From Magnetominusculus dajiuhuensis (GTDB lineage Bacteria; Nitrospirota; Thermodesulfovibrionia; Thermodesulfovibrionales; Magnetobacteriaceae), in the NCBI RefSeq assembly GCF_046044395.1, contig NZ_JBJUSG010000127.1:1-10114 (forward strand): DNA of 10,114 nucleotides, in the 5' to 3' direction. The notes under the pieces were generated by a model, which saw only the letters and a list, made by a program, of their open reading frames with translations, searched no databases and was not told the origin of the DNA. Of this stretch, positions 1 to 5,541 are shown in pieces; within the stretch, counting starts at the first letter, position 1, and each line of letters starts with the position of its first letter. Both the position numbers and the translations under genes were made by a program.

Positions 1-47
1 TGCCTCAGAATATGCACAATCATCATGAAACTCCCACTAAAGGGAAG

Positions 48-66
48 ATTCCGGTCAAGCCGGAAT
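48..66. repeat. REP-like short palindrome
   Basis: ATTCCGG (48-54) and CCGGAAT (60-66) form a perfect 7-bp stem around the loop TCAAG, followed by GACGG. The element resembles the short dispersed 'attccgg...ccggaatgacg' palindromes found between genes in many bacterial genomes. A partial echo, CGGAATGA, recurs at 84-91. It lies beyond the 3' end of the leftward gspE gene and might help end or stabilise that transcript, but no U-tract follows on the minus strand, so a terminator call is not supported. Its copy number in the genome cannot be judged here. Confidence 0.45.
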
Positions 67-144
67 GACGGAAAGGGACAATTCGGAATGATTGCATAGA
101 TATTTTCTGCTTTATTTTCCAAATGCGTTTGACCTGATTGACTA

Positions 145-178
145 CCACACCGCATCGCCATTGATTATCTTTAACAGG
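145..178 (-). repeat. Degenerate echo of the gspE 3' end
   Basis: Read on the minus strand, this stretch starts CCTGTTAAAGATAATCA, which matches CCTGTTAAAGGTAATCA inside the gspE coding end (249 to 233) at 16 of 17 bases. The similarity continues weakly through a GGC and a CGGTG block, with a net 3-base deletion. In one frame it would read LLKIINGDAVW and then stop, against LLKVITGTTTVEE in GspE. The offset of 71 bases puts it out of frame with gspE. It is probably the remnant of a short local duplication; chance similarity is possible for so short a segment. Confidence 0.35.
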
Positions 179-191
179 TTATTATAGCTCG

Positions 192-1934
192 TCACGAGAC
201 CCTAAGAACCTCCTCCACCGTCGTCGTGCCGGTGATTACCTTTAACAGGCCGTCCTCTCTTAGTGTCCTGAAACCGTGATGTTCTATAAGGGATTTCCTC
301 ATAGCGATTATTGACTGCTCCTTCAGGAATTGCTCCTTGAGGTCCTCCGAGTATTTAAAGACCTCATATACCGCAATCATGCCGCGGTAGCCCGTGCCCG
401 CACACTTGCGGCAGCCCGTGCCGCGTTTCATATCAAGCCTCAGGCCGAGTGAGTCTTTATATCTTTCATAGAGCTGCATAATGGGGTACTTATTCAGCAG
501 TGCCTTTGACGGCTCAAACGGCTTTGAGCAAAACTGGCAGTTTCTCCTTATAATCCTCTGCGCTATGATGCCCAAAATTGACGCGTTTAAGAGATACCCC
601 TCAAGCCCCATCTCAATAAGCCTGAACAGGCTGCTTGGGGCGTCGTTGGTATGCAGCGTGGACAGGACAAGGTGTCCTGTGAGGGCCGATTGCACGGCCA
701 CGGCGGCGGTCTCCGGGTCTCTTATCTCGCCGACCATGATAACATCAGGGTCATGCCTTAGGATAGACCGCAGGCAGGCCGCAAAGGACAGCCCTATCTC
801 GTCCTTGACCTGTATTTGATTTATCCCGTCAATTTTATATTCCACGGGGTCCTCGACCGTGATTATCTTTTTTTCTCTTTTGTCCAGGCTTGACAGCATT
901 GAATAGAGCGACGTGGTCTTGCCTGAACCTGTTGGGCCAGTGACCAGCAGTATCCCATAGGGCATGTTGATTAATTCCATGATTGTTGGTTCAACATCCT
1001 TTTCTATTCCTAGCTTTGTTATGTCAAACGTCAGTCGCTCCCTGTATAACAGCCTCATCACCACGCCCTCCCCGATGGCAAAGGGGATGGAGGAGACACG
1101 GACGTCAATCAGGGTTGCCGATATCTTGGTGCTGAACTTCCCGTCCTGGGGCAACCGCTTTTCGGCGATGTCCAGCCTTGCAAGGAGTTTGACGCGTGAG
1201 ACGAGGGCAAGGAAGAGTTTTTCGTTGACAGTCTCAGACTCATGAAGTACGCCGTCTATTCTGAGCTTGATGCGGCTGGCCGACTCGGATGGCTCCATGT
1301 GGATGTCTGAGGCCCTTAGCTCTACGGCATTACTGAGGATATTATTCAAAAACTTAATCACGGGGGCCTCTGAGGCCATTTCCCGCAGCAGCTCAGGGTT
1401 GTCGTCAACAGTCAGCGATACAAGGTCTTTGTCAAAGGTTAAAAGCGGCCTTGACAGCTCATTTATCACCTGCTCAGCGGCAAGCATCAGGTTGACGCGG
1501 CAGCCGAGGACCTTTGACGCGTAATCTAAGGCTGAGGATTTTAGTGGATCATTGGTGATAAAGACGATGGAGCGGCACTTAACTGGTGCGTCCTTCCCTT
1601 CCTGCCCCTCCTTCTCTTGCGGCCCTCCCGGCCCCACGCCCTCAAATTCAGCCGATATGGGCAGATACCTTTGCCTCAGGAGATATTCAGTGTCTATGAG
1701 GCCGGTAATCTTCGCATAGAAATCCGCATCTATCTCAGGCATAGATTCTCTGTCAAACAGCGGGATGTCCATCTGTTTTGACAGGGCGGCCATCAGTTGG
1801 ATTTCATTTACCGCCCCCATGCTGATGAGTATTTGCCCTACATACCCGCCGACTTCTTTCTGCAGTTCAAGCGCCTTATTTATCTCGCTGTCACCGATGT
1901 CGAAGAGTTCGGCCAGTACCTCGCCTATGAGCAT
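192..1934 (-). CDS. gspE: GspE/PulE-family type II secretion ATPase
   Basis: Hexameric cytoplasmic ATPase that powers pseudopilus assembly in a type II secretion system. The 580 residues show an N-terminal MshEN/N1E-like region (about 1-150) with two 24-residue motifs ending in ELQ (25) and SKQ (54). An N2-like domain follows (about 190-300), then the motor: Walker A GPTGSGKTT (333-341), Asp box EDP (361-363), Walker B region DVIMVGEIRD (397-406) and a His box from H421 to H428. The zinc-binding Cys4 motif is complete (C466, C469, C508, C511), which favours GspE/PilB over PilT. The ATG at 1934 has GGAG nine bases upstream, and the gene lies 33 bases after gspG in the same direction. A Gly/Glu/Lys-rich insert (about 97-115) interrupts the MshEN region. 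A PilB or MshE role cannot be fully excluded, but the adjacent GspG pseudopilin supports type II secretion. Confidence 0.93.
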   Translation of the reverse strand: MLIGEVLAELFDIGDSEINKALELQKEVGGYVGQILISMGAVNEIQLMAALSKQMDIPLFDRESMPEIDADFYAKITGLIDTEYLLRQRYLPISAEFEGVGPGGPQEKEGQEGKDAPVKCRSIVFITNDPLKSSALDYASKVLGCRVNLMLAAEQVINELSRPLLTFDKDLVSLTVDDNPELLREMASEAPVIKFLNNILSNAVELRASDIHMEPSESASRIKLRIDGVLHESETVNEKLFLALVSRVKLLARLDIAEKRLPQDGKFSTKISATLIDVRVSSIPFAIGEGVVMRLLYRERLTFDITKLGIEKDVEPTIMELINMPYGILLVTGPTGSGKTTSLYSMLSSLDKREKKIITVEDPVEYKIDGINQIQVKDEIGLSFAACLRSILRHDPDVIMVGEIRDPETAAVAVQSALTGHLVLSTLHTNDAPSSLFRLIEMGLEGYLLNASILGIIAQRIIRRNCQFCSKPFEPSKALLNKYPIMQLYERYKDSLGLRLDMKRGTGCRKCAGTGYRGMIAVYEVFKYSEDLKEQFLKEQSIIAMRKSLIEHHGFRTLREDGLLKVITGTTTVEEVLRVS

Positions 1935-1943
1935 TGGGGAGCA

Positions 1944-1947
1944 CTCC
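1944..1947 (-). promoter_or_regulatory. Ribosome binding site of gspE
   Basis: GGAG on the minus strand, nine bases before the ATG at 1934. It supports this start and sits in the short gspG-gspE gap. Confidence 0.6.
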
Positions 1948-1967
1948 GGCGGCGGCCAGTTGTGGCG

Positions 1968-2408
1968 CTACCAGTTCTTGATGATCTTGTCATCCATCTT
2001 GCCATTCGGCCCGAGAGAGAGTAAATCGAATCGGCCATGCTCACCGGGACACTTGTACTGGTAATCCCTGTGCCATGGGTCCTGGGGAATAATCTGCTTT
2101 GAAAGATACGGCCCGCGCCAGAGCTTATCCTGTGAGGCAATCAGCTCATTCAGGTCGGTGGGACACCTGCCCACGTCAAGATAAAACGACTGCACCGATG
2201 TTGACAGAAGCTCTATCTGGGCTGTTGTGAGCTGCTCTTTCGAACTCTCAAACCGTTGTAAAATATTCGGCGCTATCAGAGAGGCGATAAGGCCAATTAT
2301 CATTACGACTATCAGGATTTCAATAAGCGTAAAGCCCCGTTGTGTGGCTACCCGCCGTAAAAGTGCCGTATCCATCATCATAATACACAGTAAAACATTT
2401 ATTGTCAT
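1968..2408 (-). CDS. gspG: GspG-type major pseudopilin of type II secretion
   Basis: Main subunit of the periplasmic pseudopilus, made as a prepilin in the inner membrane. The class III signal is clear: QRG|FTLIE with cleavage after G25 and the conserved Glu at +5 (E30), then a hydrophobic helix to about residue 47. The C-terminal half carries GspG hallmarks: WRGPYL, an IIPQDPW motif, the PGEHGRFDLLSLGPNG segment and a final NW. The loop after GPNG, which binds calcium in known GspG proteins, is short (KMDDKII) and lacks the usual GG pair. At 146 residues the length is normal. The start is uncertain: no Shine-Dalgarno is visible at 2408, and three in-frame ATG codons at 2381, 2378 and 2375 would give a more typical leader of 14-16 residues. 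A TTGACA at 2418-2413 (minus) could be a -35 box, which would favour the shorter form. gspE follows in the same transcript. Confidence 0.92.
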   Translation of the reverse strand: MTINVLLCIMMMDTALLRRVATQRGFTLIEILIVVMIIGLIASLIAPNILQRFESSKEQLTTAQIELLSTSVQSFYLDVGRCPTDLNELIASQDKLWRGPYLSKQIIPQDPWHRDYQYKCPGEHGRFDLLSLGPNGKMDDKIIKNW

Positions 2409-2600
2409 ATAATGTCAATACGTCAGGGCAAACACTGTCACAGCAAAATAGAAATGTCCTATCCGGTTAATAATAGCTCATATGCGGTTAAGATATCCAG
2501 CCCAAATATCATCACCCGTCCCTTTCTCCACTCCCTTAATCCGTTAATCCTTGCTCCTTAACCAATCCGTTTCTTTTAGGCCGCGGTCTCATAGCGGTTT

Positions 2601-2738
2601 ATGATCGTGCAACACATGATAGTTCCAAGGATTTCCATAAGTCAGGCTTTGGACGATTGGCATAAAATCAGAAATCAATTGAAGGAAAACAACAGAGAAA
2701 GGAAATTACAAAGCGAAGTGTTATCCCGCTTTATTTAA
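2601..2738 (+). CDS. Possible small ORF, unrecognised
   Basis: An open frame of 45 codons from ATG 2601, or 40 codons from ATG 2616, ends at TAA 2736-2738. The predicted peptide is strongly hydrophilic with a helical, charged middle (ALDDWHKIRNQLKENNRERK) and no membrane segment or known motif. No Shine-Dalgarno sequence precedes either ATG, and an in-frame stop lies just upstream (2592-2594). It could be a real small protein, the remnant of a larger decayed gene, or chance. I cannot assign a function. Confidence 0.2.
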   Translation: MIVQHMIVPRISISQALDDWHKIRNQLKENNRERKLQSEVLSRFI

Positions 2739-2760
2739 CAGTCCTTCTTTGAGCGCTTAT

Positions 2761-2774
2761 GGGGGTTACCCCCC
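2761..2774. other. G/C hairpin, possible weak terminator
   Basis: GGGGG (2761-2765), loop TTA, then CCCCCC (2769-2774). It lies 22 bases after the small ORF stop and upstream of the nosL promoter candidate. A T5 run (2789-2793) comes about 15 bases after the stem, too far for a classic intrinsic terminator. It could insulate the nosL operon from upstream transcription, but this is inference. Confidence 0.25.
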
Positions 2775-2836
2775 TTCGTCGTTAATCCTTTTTGCTGTTG
2801 CCCCTTGCCGTGTTTATTTATATTGGCCAGATTGAT

Positions 2837-2842
2837 TATAAT
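2837..2842 (+). promoter_or_regulatory. Candidate -10 element of the nosL operon
   Basis: A perfect TATAAT, 58 bases before the nosL ATG. No convincing -35 hexamer stands 16-18 bases upstream (the sequence there is T-rich, around 2813-2820), so an activator or alternative contacts would be needed. A small inverted repeat, CCTTT ATTA AAAGG (2858-2871), lies in the presumed leader and could be a regulator site or just a leader hairpin. Confidence 0.3.
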
Positions 2843-2890
2843 AGTCTGTGAGGAATCCTTTATTAAAAGGTTATATTTACATGTCGCGCC

Positions 2891-2895
2891 GGAGG
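2891..2895 (+). promoter_or_regulatory. Strong ribosome binding site of nosL
   Basis: GGAGG five bases before the ATG at 2901. It decides the nosL start against the longer open frame that extends back to a TTG at 2805. Confidence 0.75.
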
Positions 2896-2900
2896 TCTTA

Positions 2901-3398
2901 ATGTCGAAGAAATCGTTGATTATCGGACTATTGCTTTTGACCATATCAGTTACCGCGTATGCCGCAGAGCCTCATAAGGCTTCAAAGAGCGATAAGTGCG
3001 CCGTTTGTGGTATGCTGGTTGGCCCGCACTCGAAATGGCTCGCTCAAATTATCTTTAAAGACGGCACGTCCGCGTTTTTTGATGGCCCTAAGGACATGTT
3101 CAAGTTCTACTTCGACATCCCGAAATACAACACTGACAAGACTCAGGCCGACATTGAAGATATATACGTTACTGAATACTATACGGCCAAACCCGTAAAG
3201 GCACAAACAGCGTTGTATGTAGTTGGAAGCAACGTTATGGGACCTATGGGCAAGGAATTCGTCCCCGTAACCCCTGACAAAGCGAACAATTTCATGGTTG
3301 ACCACAAGGGACAAAAGTCCCTGAAGTTTGACGAGATAAAGGCCGCAGACCTTCAATCAGGCGATACGGGCATGTCGCACTCCGCCCACAAGCACTAA
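2901..3398 (+). CDS. nosL: NosL-family periplasmic copper-binding protein
   Basis: NosL proteins bind Cu(I) in the periplasm and pass it to copper enzymes; the model is copper delivery to nitrous oxide reductase. The 165-residue product has a signal peptide (KK, hydrophobic core, TAYA|AEP, cleavage near residue 21), then the family motif C33-A-V-C36-G-M38, the middle block with AFFDGPKDMFKF and the typical VVGSNVMGPMGKEFVPV segment. The start at 2901 is fixed by GGAGG and by the signal peptide beginning there. Unlike most characterised NosL proteins it has no lipobox Cys, so it is probably soluble and cleaved by signal peptidase I. The tail is His/Met-rich (GMSHSAHKH) and may add a metal site. 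It heads an apparent operon with an ABC transporter; nosZ and nosD are not in the window, so the recipient enzyme is unknown. The family call is firm, but the link to nitrous oxide is not. Confidence 0.88.
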   Translation: MSKKSLIIGLLLLTISVTAYAAEPHKASKSDKCAVCGMLVGPHSKWLAQIIFKDGTSAFFDGPKDMFKFYFDIPKYNTDKTQADIEDIYVTEYYTAKPVKAQTALYVVGSNVMGPMGKEFVPVTPDKANNFMVDHKGQKSLKFDEIKAADLQSGDTGMSHSAHKH

Positions 3399-3403
3399 GC
3401 AAC

Positions 3404-3694
3404 ATGTCAAAGACAAGACTATTCGCCGGGTTTATCGCCATAGAGGCGGCGGTGCTCGTTGCCCTATATATAGGCTCACTCAACGGGGTCAATGTAAAAG
3501 AGCCGGAGGTGGCGCTAAAGCGTAAGATGGTGCGTGTGATGAGACTAACCGACGTGGCCTTTTGGACAGAGGCCAGATATACGAGGCACCCCTCGCAGGC
3601 AGACTTCTTTGCCCCATTTCAGGATTTCCCATCGTCTGTTGACCACTTTCCGGCCGGTTCTATCGTACCGCCCGCGCAAAGTGTGGCCAGATGA
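3404..3694 (+). CDS. Small single-span membrane protein of the nosL cassette
   Basis: Unrecognised 96-residue protein. One hydrophobic helix (about 6-26) with basic residues before it suggests an N-in anchor, leaving about 70 residues in the periplasm. The outer part is basic at first (KRKMVRVMR, 39-47), then rich in aromatic residues, His and Asp: W54, R61-H62, a FFAPFQDF block (68-75), H81. There are no Cys residues. The gene begins five bases after the nosL stop without a clear Shine-Dalgarno, and its TGA overlaps the next gene's ATG (ATGA at 3691), so translation is probably coupled. Its position between nosL and the permease suggests a subunit or adaptor of the transporter, or a partner of NosL. 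That is inference from context only. Confidence 0.7.
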   Translation: MSKTRLFAGFIAIEAAVLVALYIGSLNGVNVKEPEVALKRKMVRVMRLTDVAFWTEARYTRHPSQADFFAPFQDFPSSVDHFPAGSIVPPAQSVAR

Positions 3695-4845
3695 AGGGCA
3701 ATGGCCGAATCATTGAGTATGCGTTATCAACTTTAGCGAGAAGGAAGTTCAAGAATTTTTCTATCGCCGTTGTCTTTAGCGCCCTAATCGCCGTGCTTAG
3801 TTCAATCTTGTTTCTCACGCACGCATATAAGACCGAGACGCTTAAACTACTTGATAACTCCCCTGAGATAATCCTCCAGAATATGTCAGGCGGCAGGCAC
3901 GAACTCATTCCCACAGAGTATATCAAGACCCTTTCGGGCATTGCCGGTGTGGGGCAGATAGTGCCCAGGTACTGGGGATATTACTATGACTCGCTTACGA
4001 GCGCCAACTATACCCTTATGGCCGTTGACGAAAACATGCGGGATATACAACTTATAGACGGGCGTATGCCACAGACAGACACCGAATGCGCCGTCGGCAG
4101 AGGGGTGGCAGACCTAAGACAGGCGGGACTAAAAGACGATTTCTTTCTAATCACCGGCGCTGAACTGAGCGTCAACCTGAAGATAGTCGGTATATTCACC
4201 GCAAACTCCGCCATTCTGACAAATGACCTTGTCGTCATGGCAAAGGACGGCCTTATTAAGTTTTTCAACATGCCACAAGACAAGGCAACAGACATTACCA
4301 TAGAGGTAAACAACCCTGCCGAGGTATCCATGGTGGCAAGGAAAATCAGGCGAGCCTTCCCGAACTCAAGGCCGATACTAAAAACTGAGCTTATTCGCAC
4401 GTACGACAACATATTTAACTGGCGCGGGGGGATTGTGCTGACAATGTTTTTCGGGGCAATAGCGGCCTTTATGATATTTGTATGGGATAAGGCCACAGGG
4501 ATAAACGCACAGGAGAGGCGGGAGATAGGGATTCTCAAGGCCATAGGCTGGGAGACCGCCGATGTGCTCACGCTCAAGTTCTGGGAAGGCACCGTTGTAG
4601 CGATATGTTCTTTTTTCACTGGCCTGATACTGGCATACGTACACGTATTTTATTTTAACGCCCAGTTCCTTGCCCCTGTACTAAAGGGCTGGTCTGTGTT
4701 ATTTCCAAGGTTTGAGCCGATGCCGTATATAGATATTTATCAGATATTCGTCTTATTCTTTTTAACGGTTGTGCCGTATGTTGCCGCTTCCGTTGTGCCT
4801 TCGTGGAAGGTCGCTATCTCAGACCCTGACGCCGTGATGAGGTAA
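3691..4845 (+). CDS. MacB/FtsX-type ABC transporter permease
   Basis: Inner-membrane subunit of a type VII (MacB/LolCDE-like) ABC system. These proteins generally couple cytoplasmic ATP hydrolysis to work in the periplasm rather than move small solutes across the bilayer. The 384 residues show the expected plan: TM1 (about 23-44), a large periplasmic domain (about 45-245), then three TMs (247-265, 301-321, 350-370) forming the FtsX domain. ERREIGILKAIGW (275-287), the cytoplasmic coupling segment that contacts the ATPase, is well conserved. The ending DPDAVMR resembles the usual 'P...ALR' end of the family. The start overlaps the previous stop (ATGA), and the ATPase gene follows three bases after the stop. 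Association with NosL suggests a metal or metalloprotein-related cargo; a lipoprotein or peptide cargo remains possible. Confidence 0.9.
   Translation: MKGNGRIIEYALSTLARRKFKNFSIAVVFSALIAVLSSILFLTHAYKTETLKLLDNSPEIILQNMSGGRHELIPTEYIKTLSGIAGVGQIVPRYWGYYYDSLTSANYTLMAVDENMRDIQLIDGRMPQTDTECAVGRGVADLRQAGLKDDFFLITGAELSVNLKIVGIFTANSAILTNDLVVMAKDGLIKFFNMPQDKATDITIEVNNPAEVSMVARKIRRAFPNSRPILKTELIRTYDNIFNWRGGIVLTMFFGAIAAFMIFVWDKATGINAQERREIGILKAIGWETADVLTLKFWEGTVVAICSFFTGLILAYVHVFYFNAQFLAPVLKGWSVLFPRFEPMPYIDIYQIFVLFFLTVVPYVAASVVPSWKVAISDPDAVMR
4839..4842 (+). promoter_or_regulatory. Ribosome binding site of the ABC ATPase
   Basis: GAGG at the very end of the permease gene, six bases before the ATG at 4849; it supports that start. 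Confidence 0.5.
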
Positions 4846-4848
4846 CAG

Positions 4849-5541
4849 ATGGACGCCATTATCAGGACTGAGGGTGTGTCGAAGGTGTTTAACGCGGGGC
4901 TTGCCGATGAGACAAAGGCGATTTCGGCTGTGTCCATAGAAATATCCCGTGGACAAATTACTGTATTAAAAGGCCCAAGCGGCTCAGGCAAGACAACCCT
5001 GCTGGGGCTTATCGGCTGCATGTCAAAGCCGACCGAGGGAAAGATTTTTGTGGAGGGCAAGGACGTTGCAAAACTCCCTGAGCGTTTTCTCACAGATGTC
5101 CGACGCAAGACCTTTGGGTTTATCTTCCAGCATTTTAACCTCATCAGAGGCTTGACCGTCAGGGAAAACATCATGCTGCCGCTGTATCCTACCGATATAG
5201 ATGGGCGACAGATGGAGCTGCGCATGGAGGAAATCCTTAATAAATTAGACTTGACAGCAAAACGCGCGGTGAAGGTAGAAAAACTCTCCGGGGGGCAGCA
5301 GCAGCGCGTTGCAATTGCCCGCGCTATGATAAACGAACCCGCCGTCATCCTCGCCGATGAGCCTACCGCCCACCTTGATACGAAACTCTCCGAGGATTTT
5401 CTGAACATCGTTACCTCACTAAACACAGAGGGAAAGACCATCGTCATAGCCACGCACGACCCGTTAATCTACGAAAAACCGTATATAGACAACATAATTG
5501 AGATGCGCGACGGAGCGGTGAAAGAGGCCGCCCTGTTGTGA
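4849..5541 (+). CDS. LolD/MacB-type ABC transporter ATP-binding protein
   Basis: Cytoplasmic nucleotide-binding subunit that drives the permease encoded just before it. The 230 residues contain all ABC motifs: Walker A GPSGSGKTT (42-50), Q-loop glutamine Q94 in FIFQHFNLI, signature LSGGQQQR (146-153), Walker B AVILADEP with catalytic E171, D-loop AHLD, and H-loop H203. The length and the HFNLI and LSGGQQQRVAIARA segments match the LolD/MacB/FtsE branch, as expected for an FtsX-type partner. All catalytic residues are intact, so it should be an active ATPase. The stop TGA overlaps the GTG start of the next gene (GTGA), so the downstream membrane protein is probably translationally coupled and works with the transporter. 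Confidence 0.95.
   Translation: MDAIIRTEGVSKVFNAGLADETKAISAVSIEISRGQITVLKGPSGSGKTTLLGLIGCMSKPTEGKIFVEGKDVAKLPERFLTDVRRKTFGFIFQHFNLIRGLTVRENIMLPLYPTDIDGRQMELRMEEILNKLDLTAKRAVKVEKLSGGQQQRVAIARAMINEPAVILADEPTAHLDTKLSEDFLNIVTSLNTEGKTIVIATHDPLIYEKPYIDNIIEMRDGAVKEAALL

Larger units (their letters stand above)
2409..2900. other. Intergenic region between divergent units
   Basis: Nearly 500 bases separate the leftward gspG-gspE pair from the rightward nosL operon. No RNA gene or known mobile element was recognised. Contents: a possible 5' promoter element for gspG (TTGACA, minus, 2418-2413), repeated CGTTAATCCTT words at 2542-2552 and 2780-2790, a short ORF (2601-2738), a GGGGG/CCCCCC hairpin (2761-2774), and a TATAAT followed by a GGAGG site serving nosL. 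The region is long enough to hold a small RNA, but nothing in the sequence shows one directly. Confidence 0.5.

Noticed and set aside
48..66. Intrinsic terminator of gspE at the palindrome
   Set aside because: The stem is good but no run of U follows in the minus-strand direction, so it is kept only as a REP-like repeat.
2542..2790. CGTTAATCCTT words as a CRISPR-like or regulatory repeat array
   Set aside because: Only two exact copies, 238 bases apart, with no regular spacing and no palindrome.
2805..2900. N-terminal extension of the NosL frame back to a TTG codon
   Set aside because: The GGAGG at 2891-2895 and the signal peptide beginning at 2901 fix the start. The extension would also cover the TATAAT promoter candidate and would bury the signal peptide.
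2735..2944. 69-codon minus-strand frame across the nosL leader
   Set aside because: Low-complexity basic peptide, no ribosome binding site, and it overlaps the nosL promoter region, ribosome binding site and signal peptide. Read as chance.
4008..4619. 203-codon minus-strand frame opposite the permease gene
   Set aside because: Antisense shadow of a clear FtsX-type permease, with no domain of its own.
4740..5453. 237-codon minus-strand frame opposite the ABC ATPase gene
   Set aside because: It mirrors a strongly conserved ATPase on the plus strand and has Ser/Arg-rich sequence typical of an antisense shadow.
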